DNA of 19,530 nt. It comes from Anaerolineales bacterium UBA3940. GTDB taxonomy: Bacteria > Chloroflexota > Anaerolineae > Aggregatilineales > UBA3940. Below, in pieces: positions 7,744 through 13,687 of the stretch. The translations under genes and the position numbers were made by a program. The DNA is taken from positions 11,382-30,911 of the forward strand of contig DGDY01000303.1 of the NCBI GenBank assembly GCA_002385675.1, written 5' to 3'. Every line of letters begins with the position of its first letter. The first letter of the stretch is position 1. The notes under the pieces are model-generated. The model saw only the letters and a program-made list of their open reading frames with translations. It did not search any database and was not told where the DNA came from.

Positions 7744-9966
7744 TTACGCCTCCGGCAGCCGCGCGGACCAGCGCATCAGCCCCAGCCCGGCGACCATCAG
7801 CAGGCCGCCGCCCAGCACCCACTGCCACAGGATGCGCAGCGGAGCGGCAGCGGCGGTCGGCGGCTTGTCCCCGAAGGCGGGCAGTTCTGCCGGCAGGACT
7901 GTCACACAGGCCTGGTTCGACGCCGCGCTGCCTGCGAAAGCCTGGTTGCAGGACTGCGCTGGCGGCAGGACCTGCTGCGCGACCGTCTCGGCGGTGATCA
8001 CCACCTCCTCGCCCGGCTGGACCTCGCCCACGTTGACGGAGAAGCTGCTGCCATCGACGGCCGTTGTGCCGCGCGAGGACGAGACGCGCACCAGCTCGAC
8101 GGCGGGCGGGATGGTGTCGGTCACCGTGACGCTGCCGGTGGGGGTATCCGCCGGGTTGGTGACGCGGATGGTCCAGGTGACAGTCTCGCCGACGGCGGCG
8201 ATCTCAGGCGTGACGAACTTCGCCAGCGCAGGCAGCCCGGCAACAGGCGCAGCGGCAGCCTGTCCGCCCTCAGCCGGTGCCTCGGCGGGCGGCTGCCCCG
8301 GCTCGGTTGTCGGCGAAGATGGCGGAGGAGGCACCGCCCCCGCGCTGACTACGTCGATGTCGTTATCCGAGACGGGCGGGAAGTTGTGCTGGAAAACGTC
8401 GCTGCAATCAGCAACCGCGATGTTTTCAAGCTGCGTGCCATCCGCCAGGCCGGGGTCAACTGCGGCGGTCAGCGTGACCGTGCCCTCGTTCGGCAGCCCG
8501 CTCTGAGTGCCCGGCAGGAACGCCCCATTGTTCACCAGTGTGTTCCCGGTGATCTGGTACTCGACGCGCCCCGGCGACGTCTCCGAGCAGGTGCCGATCA
8601 GCGGCTCGTTGACCTGGCAACTCACGAAGGTCATGCCGGGGGGCAGGGTGTCGACGATCTCCGGCTCGTTGTCGGGCAGCGGGAGCGCGCCCGCGATCCC
8701 GTTGTTGCGGACAACGATGTTGTAGGTCGTTTGCCCCGGTGATGAAACCACATCTACCCCGTCGTCCTTCTCAATGGCGAGTTCGGGCAGGTTGGGCGGC
8801 TGAAGGAACACACGGTACCTGCTGACCTGGAACAGGTACTGGTTGTCCGCCTCAACGCAGAGCTGCGCCCGCCACAGGCCGGGCGCCGGGTTGGCGATGG
8901 CATCCCCCGCGAAGTCACCCTGTGCCGGGTCGAACGTCTGCATCTGGGTGAAGTCAGGCCGTATATTGGACTGGTCGTCCATTGACAGGACGTTATTCCA
9001 CGTGGCGTTGCCTGAGCGGGTGCCCTCGATGATGGGTGCGCCCGGGTAGCCGTTCAGACAGTCACCCTGCACACCCGGCGGGAAGTAGCACACGTGCCCC
9101 AGACCGTAAGTCTCGGGCCGGTCCATGTCGAAGTTGAAGATGGCCATGTCCTGATCGCCATCGTTCACAAACCAGAAGAAGTCCTGGCAGGCGGTATCGC
9201 CCTGCAGGTAGGCAATATCGAAAATGCCGATATCTGCCTGATCGCCCGTCCCGAGCAGCCCATCCGGCCCGAGTTCGGCTTCAAAGCCGACGCCCTCCAC
9301 GCGAAGCTGCCAGGAGTTGTCGTCGTTGTACCAGCCGACCTCATACGGGTCCACCGCGCCGGTGACGGTTTCCAGCAGGTAGACGCCGCACGTCTCACCC
9401 AGCACCGGATCGGCGGGCAGGGTGATGGTGGCGAAGGTAGTCCAGACCTCGCTGAAGGTCATCGGCTCGTAGATCTGCTCGGCGAGGAGCGTGCCGTCAG
9501 GCGCGTAGAGCCAGTAGTGCGTGTTGTCGAACCACTGGGGATCCTGCGTGCGGTTGTTCAGGTTGTCAAAAAACTCGTCGCGCACGACAGTGCCCGGCTC
9601 GACGCCGGGGTCGAACAGTTCTACGGTGTACTGGAGGTTAGGTTCACACGGGATCACGATCTGCATCTGGTGGCGGCCATTATCACCCGCCCCGGCAACG
9701 TCGAAATCTTCTCCCACGCCGACGTCAACCGGGTCGTTGGTGATGTAGTCGCCAAAGGCGAGCACCTGCAGCGGCCCGGTGGTCTGGATAAAAACCGCCT
9801 CGCTGGACTCGGGCACGAGGATCTCGGCAAGCACGTTCGGGACGACGGCCAGGGCCAGGCCGAGGATCATCATCAGCATACCGGCGAGGTGGAAGACTCG
9901 CCGGCGGCGATGGGGGCGGTCGCTCGATGGCCTGCCTGCGGAGGACTTGCTATGATGCGGTACCAT
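7744..9966 (-). CDS. Surface-anchored DUF11 repeat protein, copy 1
   Basis: The 740-residue product is predicted to be extracytoplasmic. A basic start precedes an N-terminal hydrophobic segment (about 27-48). An unassigned, probably beta-rich region covers about 50-390, with DPYEVGWYNDDN and CYFPPGVQGDC as its clearest blocks. Two DUF11-type conserved-repeat domains follow (about 396-540 and 579-690), separated by a Pro/Ala-rich linker. A C-terminal TM (about 712-731) ends in RWSARLPEA. DUF11 domains are common in large surface proteins, and an adhesion or structural role is an inference. The ATG has AGGAG at good spacing. It is the tandem paralog of the gene at 10395-12632; the last 190 residues are nearly identical, the rest clearly less so. 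Confidence 0.88.
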   Translation of the reverse strand: MVPHHSKSSAGRPSSDRPHRRRRVFHLAGMLMMILGLALAVVPNVLAEILVPESSEAVFIQTTGPLQVLAFGDYITNDPVDVGVGEDFDVAGAGDNGRHQMQIVIPCEPNLQYTVELFDPGVEPGTVVRDEFFDNLNNRTQDPQWFDNTHYWLYAPDGTLLAEQIYEPMTFSEVWTTFATITLPADPVLGETCGVYLLETVTGAVDPYEVGWYNDDNSWQLRVEGVGFEAELGPDGLLGTGDQADIGIFDIAYLQGDTACQDFFWFVNDGDQDMAIFNFDMDRPETYGLGHVCYFPPGVQGDCLNGYPGAPIIEGTRSGNATWNNVLSMDDQSNIRPDFTQMQTFDPAQGDFAGDAIANPAPGLWRAQLCVEADNQYLFQVSRYRVFLQPPNLPELAIEKDDGVDVVSSPGQTTYNIVVRNNGIAGALPLPDNEPEIVDTLPPGMTFVSCQVNEPLIGTCSETSPGRVEYQITGNTLVNNGAFLPGTQSGLPNEGTVTLTAAVDPGLADGTQLENIAVADCSDVFQHNFPPVSDNDIDVVSAGAVPPPPSSPTTEPGQPPAEAPAEGGQAAAAPVAGLPALAKFVTPEIAAVGETVTWTIRVTNPADTPTGSVTVTDTIPPAVELVRVSSSRGTTAVDGSSFSVNVGEVQPGEEVVITAETVAQQVLPPAQSCNQAFAGSAASNQACVTVLPAELPAFGDKPPTAAAAPLRILWQWVLGGGLLMVAGLGLMRWSARLPEA
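7746..7850 (-). repeat. 105-bp block identical to 10397-10501
   Basis: These 105 bases, covering the C-terminal TM and tail codons of copy 1, match 10397-10501 without a difference. Identity includes synonymous positions. Confidence 0.93.
8084..8181 (-). repeat. 98-bp block identical to 10735-10832
   Basis: These 98 bases inside the second DUF11 domain match 10735-10832 exactly. Diverged sequence lies on both sides, giving a mosaic pattern. Confidence 0.92.
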
Positions 9967-10084
9967 CTTCTTCTCCTTCGCTGTGACGGTAACAATACAA
10001 ACAAAACCACGTCTGGCCGGGAGCCGGCCCGGAAACAGGTTAGAGTCTCAGCAGGGTCATCTGACGGCGCCGGTTGACCGGCTC

Positions 10085-10129
10085 GCGCCAGCTTCAACAG
10101 CCGAAGGTTGGTTGTTAGGTGTTGCCCGG
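10085..10129 (-). promoter_or_regulatory. Leader module of DUF11 copy 1
   Basis: On the minus strand CCGGGCAAC (10121-10129) and AGCTGGCGC (10085-10093) are separated by 27 nt that can form a short CAAC/GUUG hairpin. The same two 9-mers with the same 27-nt gap occur in the leader of copy 2 (12765-12809), although the leaders are otherwise diverged. It is a candidate cis-acting RNA or protein site. Confidence 0.45.
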
Positions 10130-10222
10130 AAGGAGGAACAGTGAGGAGAGAAGGTAGACTAAACTGTTTGTGTTGGGTCAGGTCGCCATGTGGGCAGTGA
10201 TGCAACCGAGCTTATACCTGTC

Positions 10223-10251
10223 ATTCTAGTCATGACAGGAAATAGAGTCAA
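10223..10251 (-). promoter_or_regulatory. Promoter of DUF11 copy 1
   Basis: On the minus strand TTGACT (10246-10251), a 17-bp spacer and TAGAAT (10223-10228) form a good sigma70-like promoter. The same hexamers and spacing lie before copy 2. Transcription would start near 10216, giving a leader of about 250 nt. The gap 9967-10394 contains this promoter, the leader, and the terminator of copy 2; no gene is seen in it. Confidence 0.7.
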
Positions 10252-10331
10252 CAGAAGAGCGGAGACCGTATCGCCGGTATCCCTCTCCTGGATCGCGACG
10301 GCCCAGAGAAGCAGCCCCGCCCGTAAAGCAG

Positions 10332-10360
10332 CGAGCCCCTCGCCACACGCGAGGGGCTCG
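10332..10360 (-). terminator. Terminator hairpin of DUF11 copy 2
   Basis: A 12-bp stem CGAGCCCCTCGC/GCGAGGGGCTCG with a 5-nt loop lies just after the copy 2 stop. The following minus-strand tail, CTGCTTTACG, has a weak T-tract. The sequence between hairpin and stop (TGATTCTGCACTT on plus) is shared with the copy 1 terminator. Confidence 0.6.
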
Positions 10361-10394
10361 ACGTGATTCTGCACTTGTAGCGGCGACGGAGGGC

Positions 10395-12632
10395 CTACGC
10401 CTCCGGCAGCCGCGCGGACCAGCGCATCAGCCCCAGCCCGGCGACCATCAGCAGGCCGCCGCCCAGCACCCACTGCCACAGGATGCGCAGCGGAGCGGCA
10501 GGAGTCGGCGGCGCGCCCCCGCCGAAGGCGGGCAACTCAGCCGGCAGGATCGTCACGCAGGCTTCGTTGGAGGCCATGCTGCCTGCAAAGGCCTGGTTGC
10601 AGGACTGGGCCGGCGGCAGGATCTGCTGCGCGACCGTCTCGGCGGTGATCACCACCTCCTCGCCCGGCTGGATTTCACCGAGGTTGACGGAGAAGCTGCT
10701 GCCGCTGACGGCGGGCGTGCCGCGCGAGGATGAAACGCGCACCAGCTCGACGGCGGGCGGGATGGTGTCGGTCACCGTGACGCTGCCGGTGGGGGTATCC
10801 GCCGGGTTGGTGACGCGGATGGTCCAGGTGACGGTCTCGCCGATGGCGGCGACCTCAGGCGAGACGAACTTGGCAAGCGCAGGCTGCCCGGCGACAGGCG
10901 CGGAAGCAGGCGCAGCAGGCCCGCCGCCCGGATCCCCCGGTACTGCGGTAGGCTGTACCTGCGTCGGATCGGGCGTCACCGTCGGCGTGACGCCTTGCGC
11001 CACGACTATGTCGATGTCGTTATCCGAAACCGGCGAGAAGGTGCGGCCCGACGGATCGCTGTATTCGACGGTCACGACATCTTCAAGCTGCGTACCGTCT
11101 GCCAGCCCGGGGTCAATCGCGGCGGTGAGCGTCACCGTGGCGGTGTTGGCCCCGCTCCCCGCGCCGGGGAGGAAGATCGGGGCGGGGAAGCCCTGATAGC
11201 CGGTGATCTGGTACTCGACGCGCCCCGGCGATGTCTCCGAGCACGTGCCGATCAGCGGCGCGTTGACCTGGCAACTCACAAAGGTCATGCCGGCGGGCAG
11301 GATGTCGACGATCTCCGGCGCGTTGCCGGGCAGGATCGCCGCGTCACCCTGGCCGATGTTGGTGATCGTGATGGTGTAGGTCGTCTGGCCCGGCGAGGTC
11401 ACAACGTCCACGCCGTCATCCTTGGTGACGACGAGCTGCGGCACGGGCTGCGGGAGCTGCGGCGGCTGTACGAACAGCATGGCGTTCACATGGAAGGAGA
11501 ACTGGCTGTCCGTGCCGGGGCAGAGCTGCGCGCGCCATACGCCGGGCGCGGGGTTCGCAATGGCGTCGCCGGTGAAGTCACCCTGAGTCGGGTCGAACTT
11601 CTGCATCTGATCGAACGTCGGGCGCCCGACGCTCTGGCTGGCAAAATCCGGCGTGTCGTTCCACGAGCCGCTGCCGGACACCGTGCCCAGAATGACCGGT
11701 GGGCCAGGGTAGCCGTTCGTGCAGTCACCCTGCACGCCGGGCGGGAAGTAGCAGATCAGCCCGATGCCGTCTACCTCCCGATCAACAAAGTCGAAGTTCT
11801 GCATGACCAGGTTCTGCGAGCCCTGCTCGACCACCCAGTACAGGTCGGCGCAGAGATTGTCGTCGATGACGTGGTAGGACAGGTTGCCCAGCCCCACGGC
11901 GGCTTCATCGCCCGTGCCCGGCTGCCCGTCCGGCCCAAGCTCCGCCTCGAAGCCGACGCCGTTCAGGCGCAGTTCCCAGGCGTTATCGTCGTTGTACAGC
12001 CCGATCTCGTACGGGTCGATAGCACCGGTCCGTGCCTCCACGACGTAGTTGCCGCAGGTCTGGCCCGGCTGCGGGTTGGCGCCCACCGAGATCGTCGCGA
12101 ACAGCGTCCATGCGTCGTTCGAGGTGCCCGGATCGAACACCGTCTCCTGCAGGACGGAGCCGTTCGGGGCGAGCAGCCGGAACATGGTGCGGTCGAACCA
12201 CTGCGGGTCTGTCGTGTTGTTGAACTGGTCGTCGCGCATCTCGTCCGGCGTTACACCCGGGTCAATAGCGGGGTCGAACAACTCGACGGTGTACTGGACA
12301 TTAGGCACGCAGGGGATGATGAGGAACAGCCGGTGCGGGCTGTTATCGCCGAACCCTGCCGGGTCGCGAGACGATCCACCGGTTACCGAGACAGGGTCGT
12401 TGGTCGTGTAGTCGCCTGAGTCCAGTTCAGCCAGCGGGCCGGTCGTCTGGAAGTAGAGGTTCATCGTGCCGTTCGGGACGACGATGGCGGCGAGAGCGTT
12501 CGGAACGATGGCGAGGGCAAGCCCAAGAACCATCATCAGAATGCCAGCCGCGTTCAACAACCATCGGCGGTTGGGGGATCGTCCTCGGTCGTTCGGACGA
12601 TGTTCGGGCTGGGTCGTGCGGTAGCGGGGCAT
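10395..12632 (-). CDS. Surface-anchored DUF11 repeat protein, copy 2
   Basis: This is the paralog of the gene at 7744-9966, with the same order: basic N-terminus, hydrophobic segment (about 25-48), an unassigned extracellular region to about 385, a first DUF11 domain (about 400-547), a Pro/Thr-rich linker, a second DUF11 domain (about 580-695), and a C-terminal TM ending RWSARLPEA. I chose the ATG at 12632 (MPRYRTTQ, 745 residues). An upstream ATG at 12647 encodes MEETK from the GGAGGAG ribosome site itself, which sits about 6 nt before the chosen start. It is expressed from its own promoter. A role at the cell surface is inferred from anchors and domains only. Confidence 0.88.
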   Translation of the reverse strand: MPRYRTTQPEHRPNDRGRSPNRRWLLNAAGILMMVLGLALAIVPNALAAIVVPNGTMNLYFQTTGPLAELDSGDYTTNDPVSVTGGSSRDPAGFGDNSPHRLFLIIPCVPNVQYTVELFDPAIDPGVTPDEMRDDQFNNTTDPQWFDRTMFRLLAPNGSVLQETVFDPGTSNDAWTLFATISVGANPQPGQTCGNYVVEARTGAIDPYEIGLYNDDNAWELRLNGVGFEAELGPDGQPGTGDEAAVGLGNLSYHVIDDNLCADLYWVVEQGSQNLVMQNFDFVDREVDGIGLICYFPPGVQGDCTNGYPGPPVILGTVSGSGSWNDTPDFASQSVGRPTFDQMQKFDPTQGDFTGDAIANPAPGVWRAQLCPGTDSQFSFHVNAMLFVQPPQLPQPVPQLVVTKDDGVDVVTSPGQTTYTITITNIGQGDAAILPGNAPEIVDILPAGMTFVSCQVNAPLIGTCSETSPGRVEYQITGYQGFPAPIFLPGAGSGANTATVTLTAAIDPGLADGTQLEDVVTVEYSDPSGRTFSPVSDNDIDIVVAQGVTPTVTPDPTQVQPTAVPGDPGGGPAAPASAPVAGQPALAKFVSPEVAAIGETVTWTIRVTNPADTPTGSVTVTDTIPPAVELVRVSSSRGTPAVSGSSFSVNLGEIQPGEEVVITAETVAQQILPPAQSCNQAFAGSMASNEACVTILPAELPAFGGGAPPTPAAPLRILWQWVLGGGLLMVAGLGLMRWSARLPEA
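10397..10501 (-). repeat. 105-bp block identical to 7746-7850
   Basis: This is the partner of the identical block in copy 1, covering the codons of the C-terminal membrane anchor. Confidence 0.93.
10735..10832 (-). repeat. 98-bp block identical to 8084-8181
   Basis: This is the partner of the identical block in the second DUF11 domain of copy 1. Confidence 0.92.
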
Positions 12633-12764
12633 TTTAGTCTCCTCCATGATAACGATAAAACACGAGGAATGATACAGTGAGCCGGTGCGTGCCGTCCGGG
12701 AGAACGGTTCGCTGCCTACCTGTGTCCTGCCTTAGACTATGGTTACCTAATACATCTAAAATAG

Positions 12765-12809
12765 GCGCCAGCTCCACTTGCTGGGGACAAGCAGTTATCG
12801 GTTGCCCGG
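12765..12809 (-). promoter_or_regulatory. Leader module of DUF11 copy 2
   Basis: On the minus strand CCGGGCAAC (12801-12809) and AGCTGGCGC (12765-12773) are again 27 nt apart. Here the gap can fold as CUGCUUG/CAAGUGG, seven pairs including two wobbles, with a 7-nt loop. The module lies about 77 nt after the predicted start of transcription and about 133 nt before the ATG. Confidence 0.45.
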
Positions 12810-12892
12810 TCTGTTAAGGTGGTTGGGAAGTGTTTGAAGGGATGGTAAGGGTACGGGCACGCCGGCTATAAGAAAAAAGTACCACTACAGAC

Positions 12893-12921
12893 ATTCTAGT
12901 CACGAGGGCGGCTGGAGTCAA
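12893..12921 (-). promoter_or_regulatory. Promoter of DUF11 copy 2
   Basis: TTGACT (12916-12921), a 17-bp spacer and TAGAAT (12893-12898) lie on the minus strand, matching the promoter of copy 1 in both hexamers and spacing. The predicted start is near 12886, so the leader is about 255 nt. No gene is visible in 12633-13055. Confidence 0.7.
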
Positions 12922-12964
12922 CTAACTGGCTGAGGGCCGGTAGGCTGACCTGGCTCGGACAACA

Positions 12965-12992
12965 AACGGGGACCGCACAGGCGATCCCCGTT
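12965..12992 (-). terminator. Hairpin after the small membrane peptide gene
   Basis: AACGGGGA (12965-12972) pairs with TCCCCGTT (12985-12992), an 8-bp stem. The stop-proximal flank (TGATTCCG on plus) resembles that of the two DUF11 terminators (TGATTCTG). The T-tract is poor, so termination is likely but not certain. Confidence 0.45.
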
Positions 12993-13055
12993 GTGATTCC
13001 GGCTGGTGGCCTGCCCGCGTAATCAGGGGCCAGCATCAGCGAGGGAAGGGCGCGG

Positions 13056-13226
13056 TTACATCCTGAACAGGTCGCCCAGAACCATCACGCCCGATACGAC
13101 AACCAGCAGCAGCGACGCTTCGAGAAGCGCCGGGCTGAGGCCGTGCGGGTTGCGGAACAGATAGAATAATGCAGCGACGCTCACCAGCAGGGTGAGCCCC
13201 TCACCTAACGATACTCGACGCACCAT
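13056..13226 (-). CDS. Small two-TM membrane protein (56 residues)
   Basis: The frame is open upstream to 13649, but only the last 56 residues look like protein: a basic MVRRVSLGEG start, a hydrophobic helix (about 11-24), a turn FRNPHGLSPA, and a second hydrophobic helix (about 34-52), ending GDLFRM. The upstream part is Arg/Pro-rich and overlaps the structured RNA candidate, so I start at the ATG at 13226. An AGGT about 13 nt upstream is a poor ribosome site. The gene has a hairpin after its stop and an AT-rich palindrome before it. No family is recognised, and it may be a short orphan membrane peptide. Confidence 0.45.
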   Translation of the reverse strand: MVRRVSLGEGLTLLVSVAALFYLFRNPHGLSPALLEASLLLVVVSGVMVLGDLFRM

Positions 13227-13296
13227 GTTAGAGTTGCTACCTGTACATCTCGTCCACGTCCTCCCACTGTAGCACGGATTCGCCGGGGCGAGCCTA

Positions 13297-13313
13297 AATA
13301 TTTCCCAAATATT
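13297..13313. promoter_or_regulatory. AT-rich 17-bp palindrome AATATTT-CCC-AAATATT
   Basis: A perfect 7+3+7 inverted repeat of A/T arms stands out in GC-rich DNA. It lies 71-87 bp before the ATG of the small membrane peptide gene and could be an operator for it or for the plus-strand transcript nearby. Confidence 0.4.
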
Positions 13314-13347
13314 GGCCCTGCCGGGCCGCTTGCCGCCCTTCAGGGTA

Positions 13348-13356
13348 TGTGGATAA
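13348..13356 (-). promoter_or_regulatory. Consensus DnaA box TTATCCACA
   Basis: The minus strand reads exactly TTATCCACA, the strong DnaA-box consensus, within an AT-rich patch (about 13350-13376). Only one box is seen, and no replication genes are near, so it may be a regulatory or titration site, or chance. Confidence 0.35.
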
Positions 13357-13404
13357 AAATTCATAAAGAATTCACACACCTGCTCCGCGAAGTGTTGTAT
13401 AGTC

Positions 13405-13622
13405 GCTCTAAGGGATAGATGCGCTGGTATAGGCCCCGATGCTGGGACTGGCATTATTCCGGGGCGGGCCGCAATTTTATTTCCAGTCTCAGCCCCCCAC
13501 CTTCTTTCAGCACGCATTATTTTGCTGACGCCGACGCGAGCGGTCACCGGCGCACGTCCCGACGGATTGGCTCGCGGCGCTCCGCGACCGCACATGCCCG
13601 GCAAGTACGCCGGGCGTTTTTT
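13405..13622 (+). ncRNA. Candidate structured non-coding RNA
   Basis: The stretch has no convincing ORF, is predicted to fold strongly, and ends in an intrinsic terminator with six T. Visible stems are GCTGGGACTGG (13441-13451) with CCAGTCTCAGC (13483-13493), 11 bp with one G-U; TCAGCA (13507-13512) with TGCTGA (13523-13528); and CGCGAGC (13535-13541) with GCTCGCG (13570-13576). An alternative pairing is GCGGTC/GACCGC. A TATAGT (13398-13403) could be the -10, with a weak -35. It does not match SRP RNA, tmRNA, RNase P or the usual riboswitch signatures I know. The 5' end is uncertain. Confidence 0.5.
13596..13622 (+). terminator. Strong intrinsic terminator, plus strand
   Basis: GCCCGGC (13596-13602), a 6-nt loop, GCCGGGC (13609-13615), then G and six T (13617-13622). 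No plus-strand gene precedes it nearer than the matrixin gene, which has its own terminator 5.9 kb away. It therefore marks an unannotated plus transcript. Confidence 0.85.
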
Positions 13623-13635
13623 GTCCAACAAATGT

Positions 13636-13664
13636 ACAGGCCCGGTCATAGCGACCGGGCCTGT
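13636..13664 (-). terminator. Terminator of the extracellular nuclease gene
   Basis: A 12-bp perfect stem ACAGGCCCGGTC/GACCGGGCCTGT (extendable by one pair) with a 5-nt loop lies 24 bp past the nuclease stop. On minus it is followed by ATTTGTTGG, a modest U-tract. Confidence 0.7.
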
Positions 13665-13687
13665 ATTTGATCTACCGGGTAGACGGG

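Noticed and set aside
7744..7900. LPxTG sortase anchor at the DUF11 C-termini
   Set aside because: LPAFG before the TM is only loosely similar, the Thr is missing and no sortase is seen; a simple C-terminal membrane anchor explains it.
10085..10129. c-di-GMP-I (GEMM) riboswitch in the DUF11 leaders
   Set aside because: GGGCAAC is reminiscent of the GEMM GGGCAAACC, but the required GACGCAAAGCC element and the receptor helix are missing.
10995..12419. Long plus-strand frame opposite DUF11 copy 2
   Set aside because: It is an antisense shadow without a family pattern or ribosome site.
13348..13356. Replication origin at the DnaA box
   Set aside because: There is only one box, no dnaA, dnaN or parAB nearby, and no iteron series.
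13405..13622. 6S RNA, SRP RNA or tmRNA
   Set aside because: There is no long closing stem with a central bubble, no SRP GGAAGG-type apical core, and no tmRNA ends or tag frame.
13227..13649. N-terminal extension of the small membrane protein frame
   Set aside because: The translation is Arg/Pro/Gly-rich with no protein-like pattern and runs across two hairpins and a palindrome; the hydrophobic core begins only after the ATG at 13226.
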